From WHSV01 sp050694055 (lineage in GTDB: Bacteria > Actinomycetota > CADDZG01 > WHSQ01), in assembly GCA_050694055.1 (NCBI GenBank), contig JBOGWX010000053.1, positions 1-64,000 of the forward strand: a DNA stretch of 64,000 nucleotides. Reading direction: 5' to 3'. Both the position numbers and the translations under genes were made by a program. Positions 8,472 to 18,770 of this stretch are shown one piece after another; within the stretch, counting starts at the first letter, position 1, and each line of letters opens with the position of its first letter. The notes under the pieces were generated by a model. The model saw only the letters and a list, made by a program, of their open reading frames with translations, did not search any database and had not been told where the DNA came from.

Positions 8472-9911
8472 CTATGCGGGGACAGTCTCGGGAGTGTGAT
8501 CTAGACCCTCGCGCCGCCAGTAATCCTGACCCTCCGGCGGCAGCATGTAGATAGGGTCGTGGTACTCGTAGCGTCTGTTGAGCGCTTGGGGGTCGTCGAA
8601 CTCGATTCCGGTCCGATAGTTCTTGGTCCAATAGGAGATGCCCCTGGTGCGATCGTACTCATCGACCTGGTGCACCCAGCGCTTTCCTACGAACGGCACG
8701 TCGCAGACGATGCGTGGTGTCGCAAACCCCGGCATGTAGCCCATGATCGAGTGCTGCAGCTTCTGAGCTTCGTCCACGCTCAGCCGCCAGTGCTCGGAGT
8801 TCGGGATCATGTCGCACATGTAGAAGTAGTACGGCATGACCTTGGCATGATCGAGCAGCGTGAAACAGAGATCGAGCAGATCGTGCTGACTGTCGTTGAC
8901 GCCGCGCATGAGAACACCCTGGTTGCGGACGTCACGGAAGCCCATCGCATGAAGCTTCTTGACCACGTCGGCGACCAGCGGAGTCAGATTGTTCGCATGG
9001 TTCACGTGCGTGTGCACGGCGAGGTCGACGTCCCGATCTACTGCCTTGTGGGCGATCGTATCGAGTCCGGCCAGCACGTCGTCCTGGAGGAAGTGCTGAG
9101 GGAGGCCCATGAGGCCTTTGGTCGCCAACCGGATGTCGCGGATGTTCTCGATGTCGAGCATTGCGGAGATGAAATCGACGAGGTGCGCGATGGGCAGGTT
9201 GGCGACATCGCCTCCGGACACGACCACGTCGCGCACGGAGGGAGTGGCTCGCAGGTAGTCGAGGATCGCTGCGTAACGCTCCTTCTGCTTCATCTCGAAG
9301 CGGTACTTGACCACCTGCGGAACGTTGTTGCCGACCAGGTCCATCCGCGTGCAGTGCCCGCAATACTGGGGACAGGTCGACAGCAGCTCGGCAAGCACCT
9401 TCGTCGGGTAGCGGTGCGTCAGTCCCTCGACGGCCCACATGTCCGCCTCGTGGAGACTGTCGCGCGTTGCCAGCGGATGGCTCGGCCACTCGGGATCGCG
9501 ATCGGCGAAGGCGGGAATCATGTAGCGCCGGATGGGGTCGTGCCACAGATCGTTCTCGTCCATGGTGTTGAGCATCTGCGGTGGTATGAGCATCGACATG
9601 GTGGCGCGCTCGGCCTGGTCCCGCTTGATCGATTCGACGAGGTCACCCGGCATGAGGTCGCCGTAGACCTTGAGTAGCTGGTCCAGGTTCTTGACCGTGT
9701 GCTGACGCTGCCATTTGGCGTTGAGCCACTCCGAGTCCGTGACGTCGGCGTAGCTGGGGAGCCTCCGCCAGTCCGGCTCGGCGAAGTCCCGCTGCGGCGG
9801 ATAGGGGTAGGGCTGGTCGGTGGCATGTGCCCGCGGGGTGCGCCGGCTGAGGGGCAACGGGCTGCGGCCGAGGGGGGCATCGGGATTCACCGGCGTGGTC
9901 GTGGACGTCAT
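8472..9911 (-). CDS. kamA: L-lysine 2,3-aminomutase (KamA), radical SAM
   Basis: This radical SAM, PLP-dependent enzyme converts L-lysine to L-beta-lysine, the first step of the pathway. The ATG at 9909-9911 follows a strong AGGAGGGGAGG ribosome site, giving 479 residues; an in-frame ATG further upstream is not needed. The iron-sulfur motif CPQYCGHC supplies Cys180, Cys184 and Cys187. Lys410 in VPFVGKRW corresponds to the PLP-binding lysine. N- and C-terminal extensions make it longer than the ~416-residue clostridial enzyme. It is the first gene of the operon and divergent from an Lrp-type regulator 119 bp away. Confidence 0.93.
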   Translation of the reverse strand: MTSTTTPVNPDAPLGRSPLPLSRRTPRAHATDQPYPYPPQRDFAEPDWRRLPSYADVTDSEWLNAKWQRQHTVKNLDQLLKVYGDLMPGDLVESIKRDQAERATMSMLIPPQMLNTMDENDLWHDPIRRYMIPAFADRDPEWPSHPLATRDSLHEADMWAVEGLTHRYPTKVLAELLSTCPQYCGHCTRMDLVGNNVPQVVKYRFEMKQKERYAAILDYLRATPSVRDVVVSGGDVANLPIAHLVDFISAMLDIENIRDIRLATKGLMGLPQHFLQDDVLAGLDTIAHKAVDRDVDLAVHTHVNHANNLTPLVADVVKKLHAMGFRDVRNQGVLMRGVNDSQHDLLDLCFTLLDHAKVMPYYFYMCDMIPNSEHWRLSVDEAQKLQHSIMGYMPGFATPRIVCDVPFVGKRWVHQVDEYDRTRGISYWTKNYRTGIEFDDPQALNRRYEYHDPIYMLPPEGQDYWRREGLDHTPETVPA

Positions 9912-9974
9912 GGTGGTCCTCCCCTCCTCGGTCGGGCTGTTCGGAATCAATCCTTGCTTTTCCCGAGGCTATAC

Positions 9975-10005
9975 CCTAATGCTGTTAGGAAAAAGCGTCA
10001 TTAGG
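9975..10005. promoter_or_regulatory. putative Lrp-type operator between kamA and lrp
   Basis: Here CCTAATG (9975-9981) and CATTAGG (9999-10005) form an inverted repeat. A nested CTAA-TGCTG-TTAG palindrome lies at 9976-9988. On the plus strand a TTGCTT/TAATGC promoter-like pair with 17-bp spacing (9954-9982) overlaps it. Placement in the divergent 119-bp gap suggests autoregulation of the Lrp gene and control of the kam operon. This is inferred from symmetry and position only. Confidence 0.5.
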
Positions 10006-10030
10006 CGGAATAATCTTCGGAACAGGAGCG

Positions 10031-10492
10031 ATGGTCATGGACGAGAAGGGCCGCAAGATCCTCGGTCTGCTGGAGCGAGACTCACGCCTGACGTACGCCG
10101 AGATCGGCGCCCAGGTCGGCCTCGCCGCCTCGAGCGTGCACGACCGCATCCGCAAGCTCGAGCGCGAGGGGGCGATCCGGGGCTACCGGGCGGATCTGGA
10201 CTTCGGGGCCGTCGGGCTGCCGATCACGGCCTTCGTGAGCCTCGCGCTCCAGCCCTCCTCGCCCCCGGGCATCCCCGGCAAGGTGGCCGAGTTCTCCCTG
10301 GTCGAGTCGTGTTACTCGGTGGCCGGTGACAACTCCTACGTGCTGGTGGTCCGGGCCCCCGCCACCGAGGCCCTGGAAGACCTGCTCGACGCGCTCAGGG
10401 CCAAGCTCGAGGTCACGACCCGCTCGACGATCGTGCTCTCACAGCCCTTCGAGCGCCGCCCGATAGTGGAGACAGCCGCGCCGCCGCTATAA
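10031..10492 (+). CDS. Lrp/AsnC-family transcriptional regulator
   Basis: This 153-residue regulator has an N-terminal winged helix-turn-helix (residues 5-60, with LTYAEIGAQVGLAASSVHDR) and a C-terminal RAM/AsnC-like effector domain from about residue 70. The ATG at 10031 follows AGGAG. Family members bind amino acids and assemble as dimers to octamers on spaced palindromes. Its position divergent from kamA makes lysine or beta-lysine a likely effector, but that is inference. Its TAA directly abuts the stop of the convergent GNAT gene. Confidence 0.88.
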   Translation: MVMDEKGRKILGLLERDSRLTYAEIGAQVGLAASSVHDRIRKLEREGAIRGYRADLDFGAVGLPITAFVSLALQPSSPPGIPGKVAEFSLVESCYSVAGDNSYVLVVRAPATEALEDLLDALRAKLEVTTRSTIVLSQPFERRPIVETAAPPL

Positions 10493-10882
10493 CTCGATCA
10501 ACCCGGCGTTCGTTGGCGTGAAACCGCAGGCGTCGAAGTAGAAGAGCCTCAGGTGATCGTCGAAGTCGACGTGCAGCCACTGGCAGCCGGCGGCGCGCGC
10601 CTCGGCGACCGCGACGGCCACCAGTTGCGTCCCGATTCCCCTGCGTCCCGCCTTCGAGGCCACGATCGTGTCCAGGATGAAGGCGTGTAGCGCGCCGTCC
10701 CAAGCCACGTTGACGAAGCCGGTGAGCTCCGCATCCTCACGGGCGCAGACCCAACCGAGGCTGTGTCTCTCGACCTGGCTCCACCAGTCGTCATCGAGAA
10801 GGCGGTGATCGAAGGCCTCAGCATGCAGCGCGTTGAGCTCCGAGTTGTCGAAGTCGCCGCGCCACTCGTAGGTGATCTCCAT
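10487..10882 (-). CDS. GNAT-family N-acetyltransferase
   Basis: This 131-residue single-domain GNAT protein would transfer an acetyl group from acetyl-CoA to an unknown amine. The acetyl-CoA-binding motif A is SKAGRRGIGTQLVAVAVAEA (about residues 75-95), followed by the beta5/alpha4 stretch LHVDFDDHLRLFYFDACGF. The substrate cannot be deduced. It is convergent with the lrp gene, with abutting stop codons, and downstream of a strong terminator, so it is probably transcribed alone. Confidence 0.8.
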   Translation of the reverse strand: MEITYEWRGDFDNSELNALHAEAFDHRLLDDDWWSQVERHSLGWVCAREDAELTGFVNVAWDGALHAFILDTIVASKAGRRGIGTQLVAVAVAEARAAGCQWLHVDFDDHLRLFYFDACGFTPTNAGLIEL

Positions 10883-10898
10883 GTCGGCAACGTACTAA

Positions 10899-10946
10899 TT
10901 TCTGGACCCTGAGGGGTGCACGACACGACACCTCAGGGTCCAGAAA
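10899..10946. terminator. strong bidirectional-type hairpin terminator
   Basis: TTTCTGGACCCTGAGG (10899-10914) and CCTCAGGGTCCAGAAA (10931-10946) form a perfect 16-bp stem with a 16-nt loop. The A/T-flanked ends could act in both directions. It lies just downstream of the acyl-CoA dehydrogenase stop on the minus strand and upstream of the GNAT gene. Confidence 0.8.
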
Positions 10947-10962
10947 CAGAGCCCTGCCTTCG

Positions 10963-12108
10963 TTAGCCCTCGGTGAGGCGCCGGCCGATGACGTAGCGCT
11001 GTATCTGGTTCGTCCCCTCGACGATCTGCAGACCCTTGGCGTCGCGCATGAAACGCTCGGCCGGGTACTCGGTCACGTAGCCGTAGCCTCCGTGCAACTG
11101 GAGCGCGTCGGTCGTGACTCTCATCGCCACGTCGGTGCAGAACAACTTCGCCTGCGCGGCCTGCAGTCCGTAGTCCTCTCCGGCGTCGCGCAGGGCGGCC
11201 GCGTGGCGGTAGAGCCGGCGGCCCGCCTCGATCTGGGTGGACATGTCGGCGAGCATGAACTGGATGCCCTCGTTCGAGTTGACCGGCGCTCCGAACTGCT
11301 CGCGCTCCGAGGTGAACGCCAGAGCGGCGTCGAAGGCCGCCTGGGCGAGCCCGATCCCGCAGGCCGCGATCCCCAGCCGTCCCGAGTCGAGCGAGGCCAT
11401 GGCGATGCGAAAGCCCATGCCCTCTTCTCCCAGCCGCATCGTCCCCGGTACCTCGGCGTCGTCGAGGGTGAGCTGCCAGGTGGGCGAGGAGCGCCAGCCC
11501 ATCTTGTCTTCCTTCTTGGTCCCCGCGAACCCCTTCGTCCCCTTGGTCACCAAGAAGGCGGAGATGCCGTTCGGCCCCCGGTCTCCGGTCCGGGCCATCG
11601 TCAGCACGACGTCGGCCTCGTTGCCTCGGGTGCACCAGAGCTTGCCCCCGTTGAGCCGGTACGAGCCATCGGCGCGCACGGCTTTGGTCGCCAGCGCCGC
11701 GGCGTCGGAGCCGGCGCCGGACTCGGAGAGGGAATAGGCGCCGAACCACTCCCCCGTCGCCAGCTTGCTCAGGACTTCCTTGCGCTGGGCGTCGCTGCCA
11801 AACTCGTTCACCGCGAACGCGCAGAGCGTGTGCACCGACACACCGATCGCCAGCGAGAGGTGGTGATAGGCGAGCTCCTCGATGACGAGCAGATACGAGG
11901 AGTAGCTCTGGCCGCCACCGCCGTACTCCTCGGGGAAGGCCAGCCCGGCCAGCCCGAGTTCGCCGAGCTTGGTATAGAGGGCGAGCGGATCCTCGCCTCG
12001 CTCCTCGAAGCCTGGTACCGAACCCACGACCTCGCCGGCGCAGAACTCGCGCGCCAGCCCCACGAGAGCTCTCTGGTCCTCATCCAGCAACCTCAGGTCG
12101 GGCGGCAT
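10963..12108 (-). CDS. acyl-CoA dehydrogenase
   Basis: This 381-residue flavoprotein performs alpha,beta-desaturation of an acyl-CoA. I start it at ATG 12106-12108 (MPPDLRLLDEDQ), since the longer open frame upstream is shadow sequence. Signature segments are YSLSESGAGSDAAAL (FAD/substrate region) and QIVEGTNQIQR, whose glutamate is the expected catalytic base. The substrate chain length is not deducible. It could interconvert crotonyl-CoA and butyryl-CoA formed from lysine, but it is a separate transcript and serves equally well in general beta-oxidation. The 18-bp gap to the next plus-strand gene must hold parts of both start regions. Confidence 0.92.
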   Translation of the reverse strand: MPPDLRLLDEDQRALVGLAREFCAGEVVGSVPGFEERGEDPLALYTKLGELGLAGLAFPEEYGGGGQSYSSYLLVIEELAYHHLSLAIGVSVHTLCAFAVNEFGSDAQRKEVLSKLATGEWFGAYSLSESGAGSDAAALATKAVRADGSYRLNGGKLWCTRGNEADVVLTMARTGDRGPNGISAFLVTKGTKGFAGTKKEDKMGWRSSPTWQLTLDDAEVPGTMRLGEEGMGFRIAMASLDSGRLGIAACGIGLAQAAFDAALAFTSEREQFGAPVNSNEGIQFMLADMSTQIEAGRRLYRHAAALRDAGEDYGLQAAQAKLFCTDVAMRVTTDALQLHGGYGYVTEYPAERFMRDAKGLQIVEGTNQIQRYVIGRRLTEG

Positions 12109-12126
12109 GTGCGGGAGAATACCCCT

Positions 12127-12429
12127 ATGAAGATCCAAGATCGCAACGGACAAGCACTCGACGAAGCCACGCTTATCGTCGATGCCCAGGAGCTGATCGA
12201 CCTGCTGCAGGGGCTCGCCGACGTCGTCGAGGGCAAGCGAGAGCATCTTCACTTCAAGCAGGCGGCCGGCTCGGAGCTCGTCGTCAAGCTCGGCGACGAG
12301 TCCGATCAAGAAGATCCCATTGGACACCAGATGGACTGGTACGTCGGCCCCCTCGTTCTCTTCGGTGGGCTCTTCATCATCATCGGGATCGTCACGGTGT
12401 TCCGCTGGGCGATCGGGCTTCTCGTTTGA
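12127..12429 (+). CDS. small C-terminally membrane-anchored protein, unknown
   Basis: This 100-residue protein has a soluble N-terminal part (residues 1-68, rich in charged residues) and one or two hydrophobic segments near the C-terminus (about 70-100, including PLVLFGGLFIIIGIVTVF). The ATG at 12127 is divergent from the acyl-CoA dehydrogenase. The stop TGA overlaps the TTG start of glpD (TTGA), so the two are probably cotranscribed. I recognise no domain. Topology suggests a tail-anchored or single-pass protein, possibly accessory to membrane-bound GlpD. Confidence 0.65.
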   Translation: MKIQDRNGQALDEATLIVDAQELIDLLQGLADVVEGKREHLHFKQAAGSELVVKLGDESDQEDPIGHQMDWYVGPLVLFGGLFIIIGIVTVFRWAIGLLV

Positions 12430-14090
12430 GCCAACCGGGCGGCCTGGGGAGCCGCCTCGAGGCGTGGGAGAGGCTCGCGGCTTCATCGTCCCGGCCCTTG
12501 GACGTCCTCGTGGTGGGGGGCGGAATCACCGGTGCCGGCATCGCGCTGGACGCCGCCTCACGTGGTCTGAGAACCGGCCTGGTCGAGCGCTTCGATTTCG
12601 CCTCGGGGACCTCCGGCAAGTCGTCCAAGCTGGTGCACGGAGGTTTGCGCTACCTCGAGCAGCGGGACTTCGGGTTGGTGCGCGAGGCATCGGTCGAACG
12701 CGGGTTGTTGAACCGTCTCGCGCCCCATTTGGTCGAAGCGCTTCCTTTCGTTATACCGGTGGCCGATCGCTGGCGACGAGCGAGGTTCGGAGTCGGCATG
12801 TGGGTGTACGACGCGCTTGCGAGCTTCAGGAACACGGCTATGCATCGCTACATCGATGCCGGCACCGTCGGGCGGCTGGTGCCGGCGCTGCGACCAAACG
12901 GAGGAGACACCGGCAAGCTGCGAGGCGGTTACCTCTACTACGACTCCAAGACCGACGACGCCCGGCTCGTGATCGAGGTGCTGGTTCAAGCGGTGCGGCT
13001 GGGTGCGACCGTGTGCAACTACGCGGCGGTTCGTAATCTCGAGTCGTCGGAACGCGGTTGCAGCATCCTCGTAGAGGACACCATCGACGGGTCGCTCATG
13101 GAGATCGCAGCCCGGCGCGTCGTCGTGGCGGGCGGAGTGTGGAACGACCGAATCGAGGCCCTCGGCAACCGCGCGGCGGCCCCTCGTCTGCGGCCCAGCA
13201 AGGGCATTCATCTGGTCTTGCGTCGGTCCGACGTTCCCCTCGCCGATGCGGCCAGCTTCATTCCCGATGCGCAAGAGAAGCGGATGCTGTTTCTGATTCC
13301 CTGGCACGACGTCGTGATCGTCGGCACGACCGACTCCGACTACGCCGGCGACCTGGACCACCCCACGGTCACTCCCGACGAGCGCAGTTACCTGCTCGAT
13401 GCCGTCAACCAAGCTCTCGGTGCGTCGTTGCGCAGCGGCGACATCGTAAGCGGATGGGCGGGTCTTCGTCCGTTGGTCCGAGCGGAGAGAGGCACCACGG
13501 TGGATTTGTCGCGCGCGCATGCCGTGTACGAGCTTGCCCCCGGTGTGGTGGGCATCACCGGGGGCAAGCTCACCACGTACCGTCGTATGGCGCAAGACGC
13601 GGTGGACCGCATCGCTGGTGACTTCGACCGGGCGGGCCGCTCGCGCACCCGGTGGATCAAGCTCGGCTGCAATGATCTCGACGCGTTGAGAGCGGCCGCA
13701 GGCCGGCGCTCCCGACGGCTTGGTGTCCCACGCGAGGCCACCGATCACCTCGTCCGTTGTTACGGCGACCGGGCCCTCGCCGTGCTCGATGTCTGCGCCG
13801 AGTCCGGACTGTCGGGTCCCCTGGTGGCCGACCACCGACCCATCGCTGCGGAAGTGCTCTATTGCGCCCGCGCAGAGATGACCGTGCAACTATCCGACCT
13901 GCTCGCGCGCCGCACCCGCCTTGGACTTACCGACGCGACTGCGGGGCTCGGAGGAGCCGGCGAGGCGCTCGCGCTCATGGCGGGCGAGTTGTCCTGGAAC
14001 AACGCGGAGAGCGTGCGGCAAGTCCAAGCTCACCGCGCGGAGATCGAGCTGGAGCGCGGCACCACACTGCCCGAGGAGGTGACGGCGTGA
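12426..14090 (+). CDS. glpD: glycerol-3-phosphate dehydrogenase (FAD-dependent)
   Basis: This 554-residue protein oxidises glycerol-3-phosphate to dihydroxyacetone phosphate and passes electrons to the quinone pool at the membrane. The N-terminal FAD motif GGGITGAG is at residues 31-38, followed by SGKSSKLVHGGLRYLEQ, the classic GlpD signature. A C-terminal DAO_C-type helical domain starts near residue 400. The start is TTG at 12426, overlapping the stop of the small membrane protein. The stop overlaps the GTG of the downstream hydrolase (GTGA). The length is normal for the family. Confidence 0.93.
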   Translation: MSQPGGLGSRLEAWERLAASSSRPLDVLVVGGGITGAGIALDAASRGLRTGLVERFDFASGTSGKSSKLVHGGLRYLEQRDFGLVREASVERGLLNRLAPHLVEALPFVIPVADRWRRARFGVGMWVYDALASFRNTAMHRYIDAGTVGRLVPALRPNGGDTGKLRGGYLYYDSKTDDARLVIEVLVQAVRLGATVCNYAAVRNLESSERGCSILVEDTIDGSLMEIAARRVVVAGGVWNDRIEALGNRAAAPRLRPSKGIHLVLRRSDVPLADAASFIPDAQEKRMLFLIPWHDVVIVGTTDSDYAGDLDHPTVTPDERSYLLDAVNQALGASLRSGDIVSGWAGLRPLVRAERGTTVDLSRAHAVYELAPGVVGITGGKLTTYRRMAQDAVDRIAGDFDRAGRSRTRWIKLGCNDLDALRAAAGRRSRRLGVPREATDHLVRCYGDRALAVLDVCAESGLSGPLVADHRPIAAEVLYCARAEMTVQLSDLLARRTRLGLTDATAGLGGAGEALALMAGELSWNNAESVRQVQAHRAEIELERGTTLPEEVTA

Positions 14091-14980
14091 GCGCGCCCAA
14101 CCTCGAGCACGAGGTCGATCTCGTCGGCTCCTTCGACGGGTCGCTGATCGCCGCGCGACGCATGGGCGCCGAGGAAGGAACTCCGCTGCTGATCGCGAGC
14201 GCCGTGGGAGCCAACCTGTCCGTCTGGAGACGGGCGCTGGTGGATCTGGTGCGAGCTCGCCCCGTCATCACCTGGGATCTGCGCGGGCTCGGAGAATCGG
14301 GCTTGGGGCGCTCGGAACGATTGGACCCGAGCGCTCATGCCGAGGACGGCGTCGGGGTCGCCGACTTCTACGACGTGGAGCGGTTCCACCTGGCCGGCTG
14401 GAGCACCGGCGCGCGCGTTGCCCTAGAGATAGCGCACCGGTACCCGGAGAGGGTGGCGACCCTGACCCTTGTGTGCGGCGGCTACGGCTACTCCGTTGCG
14501 GCCGGCCTGAGGCATCTCGAGCTGATCTCGGTGCTTCCCACCGTCAGCGGCGTCGCGAAACACTTCTCCGGATATCTGGGAGCGGCCCTGCGAGGTCTGA
14601 CGGGTCGCGCCGAGCTCACCGGTCTCATCCGCCAGAGCGGCATCGTCGGGCCGACGGCGGACACCTCGGCCCTGGTGGAGATGCTTCGGTCGATGGCCGA
14701 ATCCGACGCCCGGGTACTCCTCGCCACCTACGAGGCGGTGGCGGGAGACTCCGTCCCGGAGATCCTGGATGAGATCGAGGCCACGACGCTGCTCCTTGCG
14801 GGCGAACGGGACCCCTTCACGTCCCGGCGAACGATGGAGCACATGGCTAAGACGATGCCCGCGGCCTCGCTCAACGTGTACCAACGAGCCACGCACTATC
14901 TGCCCATCGAGTTCCCCGCCCGGCTCGCGGCCGAGCTCGGCGATTTCATGAAGTCGAGCTCGGGTCCCGGTGTGGATTGA
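14087..14980 (+). CDS. alpha/beta-hydrolase
   Basis: This 297-residue alpha/beta-hydrolase has its nucleophile elbow GWSTG at residues 104-108 (Ser106) and a C-terminal ATHYLPIEFP histidine. GTG 14087 overlaps the glpD stop and is preceded by GAGGAGGTGAC. Hydrolases of this shape include esterases, lipases and haloperoxidase-like enzymes. Cotranscription with glpD hints at a lipid or glycerol-ester substrate, but that is only context. No signal peptide is visible, so it is cytoplasmic. Confidence 0.85.
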   Translation: MSAPNLEHEVDLVGSFDGSLIAARRMGAEEGTPLLIASAVGANLSVWRRALVDLVRARPVITWDLRGLGESGLGRSERLDPSAHAEDGVGVADFYDVERFHLAGWSTGARVALEIAHRYPERVATLTLVCGGYGYSVAAGLRHLELISVLPTVSGVAKHFSGYLGAALRGLTGRAELTGLIRQSGIVGPTADTSALVEMLRSMAESDARVLLATYEAVAGDSVPEILDEIEATTLLLAGERDPFTSRRTMEHMAKTMPAASLNVYQRATHYLPIEFPARLAAELGDFMKSSSGPGVD

Positions 14981-15035
14981 GGGGCGGTGGGTTCGGGGCG
15001 GCTCAGTACTCCAGGCCCGGGGAACAAACTCGAGT

Positions 15036-15956
15036 TCAGACCTTCAGGTGGATGGCGTCCCGTAGCAGCTCGAAGCGCGCGGGCGTGTAGCCGAGCACCT
15101 CTCCGTCGGCCTCGAGCAACAGTGGCGGCTCCGACTCGATGGATGCTTGGACGCGCTTCGCCTCGAGAATCTTGGGGTGAGGAACGTGCTGGCCCTTGTA
15201 GACCTTGGGCATCACCGCAATGGCGTCGCGTTTGCTCGCGTGCTCGATCTGAAAGTCGAGCACCCCGTCCGTGGGGGCCGCCTTGGGGGCGATCTTCATG
15301 CCGCCTCCGAAGAACTGTCCGTTGGCTATCACCATGTTGTTCATCTCGCCTTCGTAGGTGCGAGTCATGAGATCGACCTTGACCCGAGCGGGTTTGTGGC
15401 GGGCGATCGTCAGCCAGAAGGCGAAGAAGTAGACGGTCGGACCGAAGAAGCGCGGCAGGCGGGCGGCTCGCTCGACGACCCGGGCTCCCAGACCAGCCTC
15501 CGCGACGTTGGCAAAGTAGCGGACGACTTCCGAGCCGTTCTCGGTGAAGGTGATCTTGCCGATGTCGATCGGAAAGAACTCGTCACCGTCGAGGTGGACG
15601 ACCGCGTGGCTGGGCGACGACGGGATGCCGAACGTCTTGATGAAGTCAGAGCCCGTCCCTGCGGCGACCACGCCGAGCTTCGCCTCGGGGTTGGTCGCCT
15701 TGTCGTCCTCGATAAGCCCGTTGACGACCTCGTGAATGGTGCCGTCGCCCCCCACCGCCACGATGAGCTGCCGGCCTCGCTCGAGCGCCTCCTTGGTCAA
15801 CAGCGTGGCATGACCGCGGCCCTCGGTTCGCACGACCTCGTACTCGAGCCCGCGCTCGACGAGCAGCCGCTCGACCTCGGGAAGGCACTTGCCCACCGCA
15901 CCCCTGCCCGCATTGAGGTTGCACACCAGGGTGAGAACCCCGTAGGGAGAGCTCAC
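15036..15956 (-). CDS. diacylglycerol kinase-family lipid kinase
   Basis: This 306-residue protein is of the YegS/DagK catalytic family, which phosphorylates lipid hydroxyls (diacylglycerol, sphingosine-like or ceramide-like) with ATP. The nucleotide loop VAVGGDGTIHEVVNGL is near residues 65-80, followed by LGVVAAGTGSDFIKTFGIP and the late DGEVLGYTPARFELL element. GTG 15954-15956 overlaps the stop of the upstream FAD enzyme, so I reject the much longer open frame extending through that gene. It is translationally coupled to an alkyl-DHAP-synthase-like enzyme, suggesting a glycerolipid or ether-lipid role. Confidence 0.88.
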   Translation of the reverse strand: MSSPYGVLTLVCNLNAGRGAVGKCLPEVERLLVERGLEYEVVRTEGRGHATLLTKEALERGRQLIVAVGGDGTIHEVVNGLIEDDKATNPEAKLGVVAAGTGSDFIKTFGIPSSPSHAVVHLDGDEFFPIDIGKITFTENGSEVVRYFANVAEAGLGARVVERAARLPRFFGPTVYFFAFWLTIARHKPARVKVDLMTRTYEGEMNNMVIANGQFFGGGMKIAPKAAPTDGVLDFQIEHASKRDAIAVMPKVYKGQHVPHPKILEAKRVQASIESEPPLLLEADGEVLGYTPARFELLRDAIHLKV

Positions 15957-17391
15957 GCGGGCTCCGGCTGGTTCAGACCGAGCGCTCCCGGGTTCATGAT
16001 GCCGTGGGGGTCCAACGCGTTCTTGATCTCTCTTAGGACGTCGAAGGAAGCCCCCAGCTCCTGCGGAAGCCAGCGGGCGCGCGTTCTGCCGATGCCGTGA
16101 TGGTGGCTGATCGAGCCACCGGCCGCGAGACAGGCGCTCATTCCGGTCTCCCACCACCGGTCGATGCCGGCCGCAGCCTCGTCGTCGTCGGTGCACATCT
16201 TCGCAAGGGTGAAGTAGAGACAGGCGCCGTCCGGATAGATGTGAGACACGTGACAGGTGACGAAGTCGGCTTGCCCGGACAGCGCGTCCTTCAGGGAGTG
16301 GTAGAGCTCGCGCAGCACGGTCCAGGTTCCTGCGACCTCCATCGTGTCGATGATGGCATGGGGGCCGAGCATCCCCGTCCCGGACATGAGCCTGGTGTAC
16401 TCGACGACGGCTGCGTTGCGGTAGTTCCACCAGTGCTCGACCAGGGCATCGTCGAGCCGCTTCCCGCGGCATAGAGCCACCGCAGACTCCGCCCGGCGCG
16501 CCGCATCGTCTCCGTCGAAGGACATCAGCAGGAGCGGTCCGGTGGGGGGATCGTCGAGGCTCATGGTGAGGAGGACCGAGTCTTCTCTGTCGTAGGCCCG
16601 CACCACGGTGGGTTCGAGACGGGATTGCGCCAGAGCCCGGCACGCGGCCATTGCGTCGCGCATGTGCTCGAAGCCGATGCAGGCATCGACCCGCATTTCC
16701 GGGACGGGCGACACCCGCAACGTGACCTCGGTGACGATTCCCAGGGTCCCCTCGGAGCCCAGCATGAGGGCGGCGAGGTCGGGCCCGGTCGAGCGGCGGG
16801 GCACGACTTTGCTCCGCAGCACGCGTCCGCCTGGAAGCACGGCTTCGAGACCCGCGACGAGCTTCTCGATCCCTCCGTAACGAGCAGATAGCTGCCCACA
16901 CGCGCGCGTGGCGATCCAGCCCCCGACACTCGAGATGTCGTGGGATTGTGGCTCGTGGCCGAGCATGAAGCCGTGTGCAGCCAGCGCCTCCCGCAGTTCC
17001 GGTCCCGTGACGCCGGCGCCAACCGTGACCAGACGACTCTTGGGGTCGATCTGGGAGATGTGATCTAGCGCGCGCATATCGACCACGACAAGACCTCGGC
17101 CCACGACGCCCTCGACGACGCTGGAACCTCCGCCGAAGGGCACGAGGGGTACGCGCTCTTCGTGTGCCCAGGTGAGCAGCCTTCGGACCTCGGTTACGTC
17201 GCGCGGTCGCACGACGGCGAGAGGAGCACCGGCCGGTTCTCCCGTCCTGCGCGCGAGCAATGCACGCGGCGACCAGTCAACCGCGTGCTCCTTTAGATCG
17301 ACTGCATCCACACTCACTCGGTCGGGGCCGAGCAACGATGTGAGCCGGCCGGCGACTTGCTCCCCCAGGCCGTGCACCTCCGAACCCGCCG

Positions 17392-17395
<4 letters not shown>
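15953..17395 (-). CDS. FAD-linked oxidase resembling alkyl-dihydroxyacetonephosphate synthase
   Basis: This 480-residue flavoprotein has the VAO/PCMH FAD fold: PFGGGSSVVEGV and SVGGWIATRACGQLSARYGG in the FAD domain, LGSEGTLGIVTEVTLR after it, and a C-terminal HHHGIGRTRARWLPQELG motif. The triple-histidine motif is characteristic of alkyl-DHAP synthases, which swap the acyl group of acyl-DHAP for a fatty alcohol to make ether lipids; bacterial relatives may instead be alpha-hydroxyacid oxidases. GTG 17393-17395 overlaps the thiolase stop and its own stop overlaps the lipid kinase start. Neighbouring glpD and lipid kinase support a glycerolipid link. Confidence 0.82.
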
Positions 17396-18588
<1,193 letters not shown>

Positions 18589-18770
18589 GTGCAGAGTTTC
18601 ACACAGGAGCTCGTCGCGCCGGGCAAGAAAGGGGGCCCGCCGGTGAGGCGGAGAGGCTCCCGACCGCCGCCCAGTGTGACCCCCGGTCCTTTGCCAGGAT
18701 CGCTCACTTTGTTCCGCATAACGAGCCATTCCGAGCAAGGTTCCTCGTCGATGATTCTCATCGCCGGGAT

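Noticed and set aside
10487..10882. GNAT protein as a beta-lysine acetyltransferase of the lysine pathway
   Set aside because: It is a separate transcript behind a terminator and the sequence gives no substrate clue.
11092..12126. Plus-strand open frame across the acyl-CoA dehydrogenase
   Set aside because: It is a high-GC shadow of the minus-strand gene; only the last 100 codons (from ATG 12127) lie outside it and look real.
15957..16901. Long upstream extension of the lipid kinase frame to 621 codons
   Set aside because: The extension lies antiframe within the flavoprotein gene, is arginine-rich, and a GTGA overlap start at 15956 explains the kinase fully.
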